From DATJGS01 sp035494735 (GTDB taxonomy: Bacteria; Eisenbacteria; RBG-16-71-46): a stretch of DNA of 42,056 bases. The notes under the pieces were generated by a model. That model ran no database searches and had not been told where the DNA came from. It saw only the letters and a list, made by a program, of their open reading frames with translations. Positions 18,042 to 25,773 of this stretch are shown in pieces; positions within the stretch are counted from its first letter, which is position 1; each line of letters opens with the position of its first letter. The position numbers and the translations under genes were made by a program. Location: positions 1-42,056 of the forward strand of contig DATJGS010000018.1 of the NCBI GenBank assembly GCA_035494735.1, written 5' to 3'.

Positions 18042-19505
18042 CTACTTCTTCTTCCGCACGGTGCGCCGGGCCACGGAAGCCACGCTGCGCCGCGCGGTCG
18101 CGCCGCGCACGCGCGAGGCCTGGGCCTTGGGACGCGCCGCGCCGCCGCCGGTGGTCGGGCCGCGGCGGGACGCGCTCGCCACGGCCGGGCGGGCGGGCGC
18201 CGCGGGCCGCGCGGGCGCCGCGGGACGTGTCGCCGCCGGGCGCACCGGACCGTTCGTCGACCGCACCGTGGACTTGCCGACGCCCGCGATGCGCGCCGCG
18301 GCGACGGCGAGCCCGCTCGTCTTGCGCGCGCGCTCGGGCTCGTCGTCGTAGCTCACGACCCGCTTGATCTCGCCGGGCCGCATACCGTAGTCGAAGTCGG
18401 GCAGCATGACGCGCGGGATGGCGCGACCCATGAAGCGTTCGATGGCCGCCACCTCCTTGGCCTCTTCCGGACTCATCAGCGTGAACGCGTCGCCGACCGG
18501 CTCGCCCTTGCCGGCGCGGCCCAGGCGGTGCACGTAGTCTTCCGGGGTGAGCGGCACGTCGAAGTTCACGACGTGCGCGATGCCCGCGACGTCCAGGCTG
18601 CGCGCCGACGTGTTGCTGGCGACCAGGATCTGCACGCGGCCGCGCTTGAGGTCCTCGACCGCCTGTTCGCGCTCGGCCTGGCTCAGATGCTCGTCCAGCG
18701 CCGCGACCGCGTACGCGCGGCGCTGCAGCAGGCGCATGAGCTTCTCGCCGGCCTGGCGCGAGCGCGTGAACACGACGGTGCTGCGCACCTCGGCGCGCGA
18801 AAGCATCTCGTCGAGGAGATCGGACTTGAGCCCCGGCGGCACCGGATACACGGCCTGGGTGATGCCCGCGGCCGGCTTCGCCGGCTGGCCGACGTCGACG
18901 CGCACCGGCTCGATCAGCGCTTCCTTCGCCAGGCGGTTCAGCTCGGGCGGCAGGTTCGCCGAGAACAGCACGGTCTGCCGCGTCTCGGGGAGCAGCTTGA
19001 GCAGCGTGCGCAGGTCGGGGCCGAGCCCCAGGCTGACCATGCGGTCGGCCTCGTCGAGCACGAGGATCTCGACGTCCGCGAAATTCAGACAGCCGCGGCC
19101 GTGCAGTTCGAGCAGTCGTCCCGGCGTGGCGACGAGCATGTCGACGCCCTGTTCGCGAAGCATGCGCTCCTGCGTGGCGAGCGGCGCGCCGGTGAACACC
19201 ACGCCGATCCTGAGGTCGGTGAACCGCGCGTAGTCGCGCGCCCGGGTCTCCACGTACTGCGCCAGCTCGCGCGTCGGCACGAGCACGAGCGCGCGCAGGC
19301 GCGACCCGCCGTCGAGCAGCCGCGCCAGGATGGGCAGGCAGTACGCGCCGGTCTTCCCCGCCCCGCTCTGGGCCGCGCCGATGAGGTCGTTGCCCTGCAG
19401 GATGATGGGGATAGCCTTGCTCTGGATGGCGGTCGCCTCCGTGAGGCCCGCGGCGCGCACTCCCTTGAGAACCGGAGCGGGCAGCCCGAGCGAAGCGAAC
19501 GTCAA
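18042..19505 (-). CDS. Diverged DEAD-box helicase paralogue with eroded motifs
   Basis: The 487-residue protein is clearly paralogous to the adjacent RhlE-like helicase (shared FASLGLP start, RDYARFT, ERMLR, GITQAVYPVP and RAIPRVMLPDFDY). Motif I (AQSGAGKT) and motif II (DEAD) are intact, so ATP binding is likely. Others are changed: Q-motif PTPIQ reads ATAIQ, motif III SAT reads SAN, motif V SRGID reads ARSLD, and motif VI HRIGRTGR reads HRLGRAGK. Loss of the final arginine of VI and the glycine of V predicts weak or no unwinding. A ~100-residue basic Ala/Pro/Arg tail ends in TVRKKK. The start is TTG at 19505, 5 bases after a GGAGG Shine-Dalgarno (19511-19515); upstream in-frame codons run into the mutM leader. 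Confidence 0.88.
   Translation of the reverse strand: MTFASLGLPAPVLKGVRAAGLTEATAIQSKAIPIILQGNDLIGAAQSGAGKTGAYCLPILARLLDGGSRLRALVLVPTRELAQYVETRARDYARFTDLRIGVVFTGAPLATQERMLREQGVDMLVATPGRLLELHGRGCLNFADVEILVLDEADRMVSLGLGPDLRTLLKLLPETRQTVLFSANLPPELNRLAKEALIEPVRVDVGQPAKPAAGITQAVYPVPPGLKSDLLDEMLSRAEVRSTVVFTRSRQAGEKLMRLLQRRAYAVAALDEHLSQAEREQAVEDLKRGRVQILVASNTSARSLDVAGIAHVVNFDVPLTPEDYVHRLGRAGKGEPVGDAFTLMSPEEAKEVAAIERFMGRAIPRVMLPDFDYGMRPGEIKRVVSYDDEPERARKTSGLAVAAARIAGVGKSTVRSTNGPVRPAATRPAAPARPAAPARPAVASASRRGPTTGGGAARPKAQASRVRGATARRSVASVARRTVRKKK
18190..18225 (-). repeat. Two-copy 18-base direct repeat in helicase tail
   Basis: Two adjacent 18-base units (18190-18207, 18208-18225), identical except near the end of the second copy, encode the RPAAPA hexapeptide repeated in the C-terminal tail of the diverged helicase. 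Confidence 0.7.
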
Positions 19506-19601
19506 GACAACCTCCGTGTTGGAAGCGAGAAGGAGAAAGATCGGCGGGCGCCGGGTCGCTTCGGGAGACGAAGCGCGTGGGGCGGGCCGGTCGAAGCCCC
19601 C

Positions 19602-19630
19602 AGAGTAGGGGCCACGCCGCCGCCGGGCAA
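19602..19630 (-). promoter_or_regulatory. Candidate promoter for the helicase pair
   Basis: On the minus strand TTGCCC (19630-19625), a 17-base spacer and TACTCT (19607-19602) lie in the 187-base gap between mutM and the diverged helicase. They would give a leader of about 90 bases before the TTG start. The -35 is weak; nothing else is recognised in this gap. Confidence 0.35.
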
Positions 19631-19692
19631 TGACTAAGGAGGGGCGGCCACCGATTTTTGGGAAGCTGGACAGGAATCGGGAGCTAACTCGT

Positions 19693-20544
19693 TCAATCGC
19701 TCGGCGCGCGGGGCACGCCGCCCCTCTGGCAGTGCGGGCAGAAGTACGTCGCGCGCTGCGCCTGGACGATGCGCCGGATCGGGCGCCCGCACACGGAGCA
19801 CGGGGCCCCGGCGCGGTCGTAGACCCGCAGTTGCTCACCGAATCCGCCCGGCTCGCCCCACAGCGTCCGGTAGCTGCGGAACGTGGTGCCCAGGCGCTCG
19901 ACCGCCTCGCCGAGCACGCGCGGGATCTCCCTGGCGATCGCGTCCCACGCGGCCTCGCGCACGCGGCCCGCCTGGAGGCGCGGGCTGACGCCGGCCCGGA
20001 ACAGGATCTCGCTCGCGTAGATGTTGCCGATGCCGGCGACGCGGCGCTGGTCGAGCAGGAACGGCTTGATCGCAAGGCGGAGTCCGCGCGCCGCGACGCG
20101 CAGGTCGGCGCCGCGCGGCGGCGCGGCCATCGGATCGGGGCCGAGTCCGCGCAGCGCCGGGTCCCTGGCCAGGGACGCCGTCGGCACGGCGCGCAGCAGG
20201 CCGAAGCGCCGCGTGTCCTGGAACCACAGGCGCGAGCCGTCCGTGAAGCGCACGCGCGCGTGCACGTGCGGCAGGCGCGGCGCGCGCCCGTCGGGAAAGA
20301 ACAGCCAGCGCCCGCTCATGCCGAGGTGGGAGACGAGCGTCATGCCGCCGTCGAAGCCGAGCAGGAGCACCTTGCCGTGACGCCCGACCGACAGCAGCGT
20401 GCGGCCGGCCAGCGCGCGCGGCACTTCGCGCGGCACCCGCCGGCGGAGCGCGAGTCCGGACAACGCGACCGCGCGCACCGTGCGCCCGCGGACGCTCGTC
20501 TCGAGCATGCGGCGCACAGTCTCGACCTCGGGGAGTTCGGGCAC
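19693..20544 (-). CDS. mutM: Formamidopyrimidine-DNA glycosylase (Fpg/MutM)
   Basis: MutM removes 8-oxoguanine and formamidopyrimidines from DNA and nicks the backbone by beta,delta-elimination. The 283-residue protein begins PELPEVETVRR, giving the catalytic N-terminal proline and Glu3. It has the conserved lysine in GRHGKVLLL (about residue 57), the SHLGMSGRW segment, the helix-two-turn-helix DQRRVAGIGNIYASEILFRA, and a C-terminal zinc finger with two CxxC pairs (CSVCG and CPHC). The start is a GTG at 20544. A TAGCGT -10 box ends 7 bases upstream, so transcription is predicted to begin at the start codon itself. It is divergent from murQ. Confidence 0.96.
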   Translation of the reverse strand: MPELPEVETVRRMLETSVRGRTVRAVALSGLALRRRVPREVPRALAGRTLLSVGRHGKVLLLGFDGGMTLVSHLGMSGRWLFFPDGRAPRLPHVHARVRFTDGSRLWFQDTRRFGLLRAVPTASLARDPALRGLGPDPMAAPPRGADLRVAARGLRLAIKPFLLDQRRVAGIGNIYASEILFRAGVSPRLQAGRVREAAWDAIAREIPRVLGEAVERLGTTFRSYRTLWGEPGGFGEQLRVYDRAGAPCSVCGRPIRRIVQAQRATYFCPHCQRGGVPRAPSD

Positions 20545-20550
20545 GCGCGC

Positions 20551-20579
20551 ACGCTAGGAGCCGGGGGCGAGGCGGTCAA
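20551..20579 (-). promoter_or_regulatory. mutM promoter predicting a leaderless mRNA
   Basis: On the minus strand TTGACC (20579-20574), a 17-base spacer and TAGCGT (20556-20551) are followed after 6 bases by the GTG start at 20544. Seven bases past the -10 is the normal initiation point, so the transcript should start at or next to the start codon. Confidence 0.6.
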
Positions 20580-20605
20580 GCCGCGCGCGGCCGCGGCGGG
20601 CCGCA

Positions 20606-20635
20606 TTGCGTCGCGTTTCCGAGGCGTGGCATCTT
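20606..20635 (+). promoter_or_regulatory. Candidate promoter of the murQ operon
   Basis: TTGCGT (20606-20611), an 18-base spacer and CATCTT (20630-20635) lie 9 bases before the murQ ATG, again implying an almost leaderless message. The -10 is weak, so this is less certain than the mutM promoter that shares the same 100-base divergent gap. Confidence 0.45.
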
Positions 20636-20644
20636 CACCGGGTC

Positions 20645-21580
20645 ATGGACGACACCCCGCGGTTCGAGGAGTTCGCGCGCCTCGCGACCGAGCAGCGCAA
20701 TCCGCGCACGATGGACCTGGATACGCTCGAGAGCGCCGAGATCCTGCGGCGCATCTCCGCGGAGGACCACGGCGTGCCCGCCGCGGTGGCCAAAGAGCTG
20801 CCGTACCTCGAGCGCGCCGTCGAGATGGTCGTGGCGTCGTTCCGGAATGGCGGGCGCCTGATCTACGTCGGCGCCGGGACGAGCGGCCGGCTCGGCGTGC
20901 TCGACGCCTCGGAGTGCCCGCCCACGTTCGGCTCCGACCCCGACACGGTGCAGGGCGTCATGGCCGGAGGCTACGGGGCGCTGGTGCGCGCCGTCGAAGG
21001 CGCGGAAGACCGCGCGGAAGAAGGGGCGGCGGCGATGGACGAACGCGCCGTGGGGCCGAACGACACGGTGATCGGGCTGGCCGCCAGCAGGCGCACGCCG
21101 TTCGTGGTCGCGGCCGTGGCGCGCGCGCGCGAACGCGGCGCGCGCACCGCGTACGTGACGTGCACGCCGCGCGCGGAGTTCGCGATTCCGGTCGACGTCG
21201 CGATCTGCCCCGAGGTCGGTCCGGAGGTCCTGATGGGCTCGACCCGCATGAAGGCCGGCACCGCCCAGAAGCTGGTGCTCAACATGATCACGACGACGGC
21301 GTTCGTGCGCGTCGGCAAGGCGTACGAGAACATGATGGTGGACCTGCTCGCGACCAGCGAGAAGCTGGTCGAGCGCAGCCGGCGCACCGTGATGATCGTC
21401 ACCGGCTGCGATCGCGACACCGCGACCCGAGCCATCGAACAGGCCGGACGCAGCGTCAAGACCGCGATCGTCATGCTGAAGAGCGGCGCGACGCGCGCCG
21501 AGGCCGAGGCGCGCCTCGGCGCCGCCCAGGGTTTCGTCAGGGCCGCATTGGCAGCGCGCGGCGGAAAGGATGCCCGATGA
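20645..21580 (+). CDS. murQ: N-acetylmuramic acid 6-phosphate etherase MurQ
   Basis: MurQ cleaves the lactyl ether of MurNAc-6-phosphate to give GlcNAc-6-phosphate and D-lactate, the step that feeds recycled peptidoglycan sugar into amino-sugar metabolism. The 311-residue protein has a SIS sugar-isomerase fold: TEQRNPRTMDLD near the start, YVGAGTSGRLGVLDASECPP (about 75-94, with the active-site glutamate in ASE), AVEGAED (second catalytic glutamate), and STRMKAGTAQKLVLNMITTT near 200. Length fits the family (about 300). The ATG at 20645 is chosen over an upstream in-frame ATG because it matches the conserved N-terminus. It is the first gene of a six-gene coupled operon; the next gene overlaps by ATGA. 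Confidence 0.95.
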   Translation: MDDTPRFEEFARLATEQRNPRTMDLDTLESAEILRRISAEDHGVPAAVAKELPYLERAVEMVVASFRNGGRLIYVGAGTSGRLGVLDASECPPTFGSDPDTVQGVMAGGYGALVRAVEGAEDRAEEGAAAMDERAVGPNDTVIGLAASRRTPFVVAAVARARERGARTAYVTCTPRAEFAIPVDVAICPEVGPEVLMGSTRMKAGTAQKLVLNMITTTAFVRVGKAYENMMVDLLATSEKLVERSRRTVMIVTGCDRDTATRAIEQAGRSVKTAIVMLKSGATRAEAEARLGAAQGFVRAALAARGGKDAR

Positions 21581-22815
21581 TGCGCTCGAGACGGCGTGCG
21601 GGCGCGTTCGCGCTGGCCTGCCTCGCGATCCTGGGCGGCGCCGCGCTGTCGTGCGGCCGCGCGCCGTCCACCGAAGTCGTGTTCTGGGAGTTCTGGCCGG
21701 CCGAGATCGTGCAGCCGCTGCTCGACCGCTTCGAGCACGAGCATCCGGGCGTTCACGTGCGGCTCGAGCAGCTGACGTGGCAGAGCGGGCAGGAGAAGAT
21801 CGCGGCCGCGGTCGGCGCGGACCACGTGCCGGACCTCTGCGAAGTCGGCTCGACGTGGATGCCGCGCCTGCTGGCCGGCGGCAAGCTGGCGGAATGGACG
21901 TCGAGCGTCGAGGACCTGCGGCCCGAGCTGCGCGGCTGGTCGCTGTGCTCGATCGGCGACCACGCGTACGGGCTGCCATGGGTGATGGGCACGCGCGCGC
22001 TGTTCTACAACAAGACCCTGTTCGCGAAGGCCGGGCTCGACTCGACGAAGCCGCCCGAGACCTGGGACGACCTGTACGCGGCGGCCGAGGCCATCCAGAA
22101 GCTGGGCGGCGGCGTGCACGGCTACGGCGTGCAGGCCGGCGAGCGCTACATCCTGTTCAAGAAGTTCATGCCGTTCGCGTGGGGCAACGGCGGGCGGATC
22201 CTGAGCGACGACCAGACCGCGGCGGTGTTCGACTCGCCGCAGAACCTGGCCGCGCTGGAGTTCTATTTGAAGCTGCGCGACGTCGGCCTGATCGAGCACC
22301 AGGACGAGCTGGATCGCCAGTTCAAAGACGGCCGGCTCGGGCTCGAGATCTCGGGCGCGTGGCTGTTCAAGTCGATCCCGCGCGACGCGCCGCGGCTGCG
22401 CTACGGCGTGGCCCTCGTGCCGCGCCCCGATCTCGAGCACGGCACGCACGCGTCGTTCGCGGGCGGCGAGGTGCTGGTCGGCTTCAAGGCGGCGAAGCAG
22501 CAGGCCGCCGCCCTCCAGCTGGCGCGCTTCCTCGTGCGCGCGGACAACGCGCTCGCGCTGTCCATCGCCGCGAAGGGCGTGCAGCCGGCGGCCGTGGCCG
22601 CCGACACCGCGGCCTACTACCGCGAGCATCCGGCGGAGCAGGTCATGATCCAGCAGTTCGAGACCGCGGTGCCGACGCCGAACCATCCGGCGTGGGGGGA
22701 CATGGAGGCAGCGATCGAAGACGAGATCGAGCAGGCGCTGCTCGGCAAGAAGACGCCGCGCCAGGCGCTGTCCGACGCGAACCAGAAGCTGGCCCAGCTC
22801 GTGGCGAAGCCTTGA
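21577..22815 (+). CDS. ABC transporter sugar-binding lipoprotein
   Basis: The 412-residue protein is a family 1 extracellular solute-binding protein (MalE/UgpB class). It has a lipoprotein signal: Arg-rich start, hydrophobic core, and lipobox ALSC with the lipidated Cys26. The mature part contains patterns of the class: VVFWEFWPAE, LLDRFEHEHPGVHV, PDLCEVGSTWMPRLLAGGKL, ALFYNKTLFAKAGLD followed by PPETWDDLYAAAEAIQKLGG, and FAGGEVLVGFKAAKQQAAAL. Aromatic residues suited to stacking on sugars are frequent. The start ATG (21577) overlaps the murQ stop and follows a GGAAAGGA ribosome-binding site. Its place between murQ and anmK suggests the ligand is a peptidoglycan sugar such as MurNAc, anhydro-MurNAc or GlcNAc-anhydro-MurNAc. 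That is inference. Confidence 0.9.
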   Translation: MMRSRRRAGAFALACLAILGGAALSCGRAPSTEVVFWEFWPAEIVQPLLDRFEHEHPGVHVRLEQLTWQSGQEKIAAAVGADHVPDLCEVGSTWMPRLLAGGKLAEWTSSVEDLRPELRGWSLCSIGDHAYGLPWVMGTRALFYNKTLFAKAGLDSTKPPETWDDLYAAAEAIQKLGGGVHGYGVQAGERYILFKKFMPFAWGNGGRILSDDQTAAVFDSPQNLAALEFYLKLRDVGLIEHQDELDRQFKDGRLGLEISGAWLFKSIPRDAPRLRYGVALVPRPDLEHGTHASFAGGEVLVGFKAAKQQAAALQLARFLVRADNALALSIAAKGVQPAAVAADTAAYYREHPAEQVMIQQFETAVPTPNHPAWGDMEAAIEDEIEQALLGKKTPRQALSDANQKLAQLVAKP

Positions 22816-23693
22816 GCCGTCGCGTCCACTCGCGGGCCACGTCGTGGCTGCTGCTCGCGCCGTGGGTGGTCGCGTTCGCGGTGTTCGGTCTGTACCCGTT
22901 CGCGTTCTCGCTGGGCGCGTCGTTCACGGACTATTCGCCGATCCACGAGGGCGCGCCGCACTTCGTCGGCTTCGCGAACTACGCGGCCGCGCTCGCCGAC
23001 CCGGCGTTCTGGTCGTCGCTCGGCACGACCGCCGTGTTCGTCGTCGGGAGCATCCCGTTCACGACCGCGCTCGCGCTCGCGCTGGCCCTCGCCGTACAGC
23101 CGGCGTTTCGCGGGCGCACGCTGTTCCGCGTCGGCTTCTTCCTGCCCAGCGTCGTCTCGGTCGTCGTGCTGTCGCTGGTGTTCAAGGGCCTGTACGCCGC
23201 CGACGGCACGCTGAACGCGCTGCTCGGGGCGCTGCATCTTCCGACGCCGTCGTGGCTGCTGGATCCGCACACCGCGCTGCCCGCGATCATGGCCATGGAC
23301 GTGTGGTCGGCGAGCGGCTACTACATGGTGATCTTCCTGGCCGGACTCGAGGCGATCCCGCGCGAACTGTACGAGGCCGCGCACCTGGAAGGGGCCGGGC
23401 GCTGGGACGCGTTCGCGCACATCACGCTGCCGCTCTTGCGTCCGACGCTGCTGTTCGTGCTCGTCGTGAACACCGTGCGCAGCCTGCAGATCTTCGCCGA
23501 GGTCTTCGTCATGACGCGCGGCGGTCCGCTGCACGCCACGACCACGGTCGTCTACTACCTCTACGAGCAGGCGTTCTATCGCTTCAATCTTGGCTACGCG
23601 AGCGCCGTCGCCTACCTGCTGTTCGCGGTCACGCTGCTGCTTGCCTGGGCGCAGATGAAGCTCGTCGGCCGCCCGACCGAAGGCGCGGCATGA
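22812..23693 (+). CDS. ABC sugar transporter permease, MalF/UgpA type
   Basis: The 293-residue inner-membrane permease has six hydrophobic helices and the cytoplasmic EAA loop that docks the ATPase (EAAHLEGAGRWDAFAHITLP, about residues 193-212). The N-terminal LLLAPWVVAFAVFGLYPFAF helix is typical of the MalF-like partner. The start is a TTG at 22812 overlapping the binding-protein stop (TTGA); no ATG or GTG fits without losing the first helix. Its partner permease follows with an ATGA overlap. No ABC ATPase gene is in the operon, so it presumably uses a shared MsmX/MsiK-type ATPase encoded elsewhere. Confidence 0.92.
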   Translation: MSRRVHSRATSWLLLAPWVVAFAVFGLYPFAFSLGASFTDYSPIHEGAPHFVGFANYAAALADPAFWSSLGTTAVFVVGSIPFTTALALALALAVQPAFRGRTLFRVGFFLPSVVSVVVLSLVFKGLYAADGTLNALLGALHLPTPSWLLDPHTALPAIMAMDVWSASGYYMVIFLAGLEAIPRELYEAAHLEGAGRWDAFAHITLPLLRPTLLFVLVVNTVRSLQIFAEVFVMTRGGPLHATTTVVYYLYEQAFYRFNLGYASAVAYLLFAVTLLLAWAQMKLVGRPTEGAA

Positions 23694-24547
23694 GCGCGGC
23701 CGAGCGCTGGGACGGCGGGGCGGACGAGCGGCGCCGGCAGGCGCACGTGCCGGCGTGGCGCTGGATCTGGCTCGGCCCGTGGCTCGCGACCATGCTCGTG
23801 CCGTTCGCGTGGATGCTGGCGATCTCGCTCGCGCCCGCGGCCGGCGGCTCGCTGTCGCGCGCGCTGACGACGCCGTGGAGCCTCGCGAACTACCGCGCGC
23901 TGTTCGCGACCGCGCACCTCGGCACGTACCTGGTGAACAGCGCCGTCGTCGCGCTCGCCGTCGTCACCCTGAACGTGCTCACCGCGGCCATGGTCGGCTA
24001 CGTGCTCGGCCGGCGGCGCGTGGGCGGCGAGCGCTTCTGGACGCTGGGCATCGTGGCCACGCTGATGCTGCCGAAGCAGGTGCTCATGATCCCGCTCTAC
24101 CTGGTGATCGCGCGGCTGCACCTGCTCGACACGTACGCGGCGCTGATCCTGCCGTTCGCGGTCGACGCGTTCAGCATCTTCCTCGTGCGCCAGTACGTGC
24201 TCGGCCTCCCGGCGGAGCTCGAGGAGGCGGCGCGCGTCGACGGCGCGTCCGACGTCGCCATCTTCGTGCGCATCGTGCTGCCGCTCATGCGACCGGTGCT
24301 GGCCGTCGTCGCGATCCAGTCGTTCCTCGCGAACTGGAATTCCTTCCTGTATCCGCTGATCCTCGTCGACTCGGACCGATTGCGCACGCTGCCGGTGGGG
24401 CTCGCCCTGCTGTCGCAGACCGAGCACAGCGTCGACTGGGGCTTCCTGATGGCCGGCTCCGCGCTCGCCTCGCTGCCCGTGCTGGCCGCGTTCCTGGCGT
24501 TCCAGCGCCACATCCTGTCCGGCGTGCTCGCCGGGTCCGAGAAATGA
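23690..24547 (+). CDS. ABC sugar transporter permease, MalG/UgpE type
   Basis: The 285-residue inner-membrane permease is the second half of the importer. It has six hydrophobic helices, an EAA loop (EEAARVDGASDVAIFVRIVL, near residues 178-197) and the short hydrophilic N-terminus usual for MalG-like partners. The ATG at 23690 overlaps the upstream permease stop, and its own TGA overlaps the anmK start, so all components are translationally coupled. Specificity is inferred from the flanking murQ and anmK genes. Confidence 0.92.
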   Translation: MSAAERWDGGADERRRQAHVPAWRWIWLGPWLATMLVPFAWMLAISLAPAAGGSLSRALTTPWSLANYRALFATAHLGTYLVNSAVVALAVVTLNVLTAAMVGYVLGRRRVGGERFWTLGIVATLMLPKQVLMIPLYLVIARLHLLDTYAALILPFAVDAFSIFLVRQYVLGLPAELEEAARVDGASDVAIFVRIVLPLMRPVLAVVAIQSFLANWNSFLYPLILVDSDRLRTLPVGLALLSQTEHSVDWGFLMAGSALASLPVLAAFLAFQRHILSGVLAGSEK

Positions 24548-25773
24548 CCGGCCCGTTCGAGGACGCGCTGGCGCCGGTGCGCGACTGGCTTTCGCACCGC
24601 CAGCACCTGGTGGTCGGCCTGATGACCGGCACGTCCGCGGACGCGCTCGACGCGGCGCTCGTGCGCTTCACGGGCAGCGGGCTGGAGTCCGAGCACGAGG
24701 TGGTGCTGGCGCGCGAGACGCCGCTCGAGCCGGCGTTGCGCCGAGAAGTGCTGGACGTCGCCGCGGCGCCGGAGGTGGCGCTGGAGCGCGTGCTCCGGCT
24801 GGACGCCGCGCTCGGCGAGCGGTACGCCGCCGGCGTGCTGGAGCTGCTCGCCGAGGCGCGCGTCGCCCCGTCCGACGTCGGCGCCATCGGCTCGCACGGC
24901 CAGACCGTCCGCCACGTGCCGCGCCGCTCGGGCGGCGGCCAGGCGTTCACGCTGCAGATCGGCTCGGCCGCCGTGCTCGCGGAGCGCACCGGCATCACCG
25001 TGGTCTCGGACTTTCGCAGCCGGGACGTGGCGGCGGGGGGAGAGGGCGCGCCGCTCGTGCCAATCGCGGACTGGTGGCTGTTCCGCTCGCCGCGCGAGTG
25101 GCGCGTGCTCCTGAACCTGGGCGGCATGGCGAACGTCACCGGGCTCGAGCCGGGCGCGCCGGCGGGCGCCGTGCGCGCGTTCGATACGGGGCCGGGCAAC
25201 GCGGTCCTCGACGCGCTCGCGTCCCTGGCAAGCGGCGGCCGCCACACGCACGATCACGGCGGCGCGTCGGCGCTGCGCGGCCGGGCGCTCGCCGCCCTGC
25301 TCGACGAGTGCCTGGCCGATCCGTTCTTCGCCGAGGCGCCTCCGCGCTCGACGGGCCGTGAGCGCTTCGGCGCGGCGTACGCCGCACGCCTGCGCGAGCG
25401 CGGGCTCTCCCTCGGGCTGTCGGACGACGACGTGATGGCGACGGCCGTCGAGCTGACCGCTGCGTCCGTGGCGGACGGCGTCGCGCGCTTCCTCGCCCCG
25501 CTCGATCGCATCGCCGTCGTGATCGCGAGCGGCGGCGGCGTGCACAATCCGGCGCTGATGGCGGCGCTGGCTCGCCGGCTCGGGCCCACGCGCCTCGAGC
25601 GCAGCGACACGTACGGCGTGCCGCCCGGCATCAAGGAGGCACTGGCGTTCGCGTTTCTCGCCCACCTGACGCTGTGCGGCGTCGCCGGCGACGTGCCGGC
25701 CGCGACCGGCGCGGCCCGCGCCGTCGTGCTCGGACACATCACCCCAGGCGCCGCGAAAGGACGCGAGCCATGA
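24544..25773 (+). CDS. anmK: Anhydro-N-acetylmuramic acid kinase AnmK
   Basis: AnmK opens the 1,6-anhydro ring of anhydro-MurNAc and phosphorylates it with ATP to MurNAc-6-phosphate, the substrate of MurQ. The 409-residue protein has the family signatures in order: LMTGTSADALDAALV (about 27-41, ATP loop), IGSHGQTVRH (about 117-126), TVVSDFRSRDVAAGGEGAPL (about 154-173), LNLGGMANVT, FDTGPGN, RERFGAAY and ASGGGVHNP. It is slightly longer than the usual 370-390 residues because of an N-terminal lead of about 20 residues. It overlaps the upstream permease and the downstream spoIID-like gene by ATGA. Co-occurrence with murQ completes the two-step cytosolic pathway. Confidence 0.95.
   Translation: MTGPFEDALAPVRDWLSHRQHLVVGLMTGTSADALDAALVRFTGSGLESEHEVVLARETPLEPALRREVLDVAAAPEVALERVLRLDAALGERYAAGVLELLAEARVAPSDVGAIGSHGQTVRHVPRRSGGGQAFTLQIGSAAVLAERTGITVVSDFRSRDVAAGGEGAPLVPIADWWLFRSPREWRVLLNLGGMANVTGLEPGAPAGAVRAFDTGPGNAVLDALASLASGGRHTHDHGGASALRGRALAALLDECLADPFFAEAPPRSTGRERFGAAYAARLRERGLSLGLSDDDVMATAVELTAASVADGVARFLAPLDRIAVVIASGGGVHNPALMAALARRLGPTRLERSDTYGVPPGIKEALAFAFLAHLTLCGVAGDVPAATGAARAVVLGHITPGAAKGREP

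Noticed and set aside
19506..20075. In-frame N-terminal extension of the diverged helicase into mutM
   Set aside because: The extra residues are Arg/Ser-rich shadow sequence of mutM. The paralogue starts at the same conserved FASLGLP, and a GGAGG site precedes the TTG at 19505.
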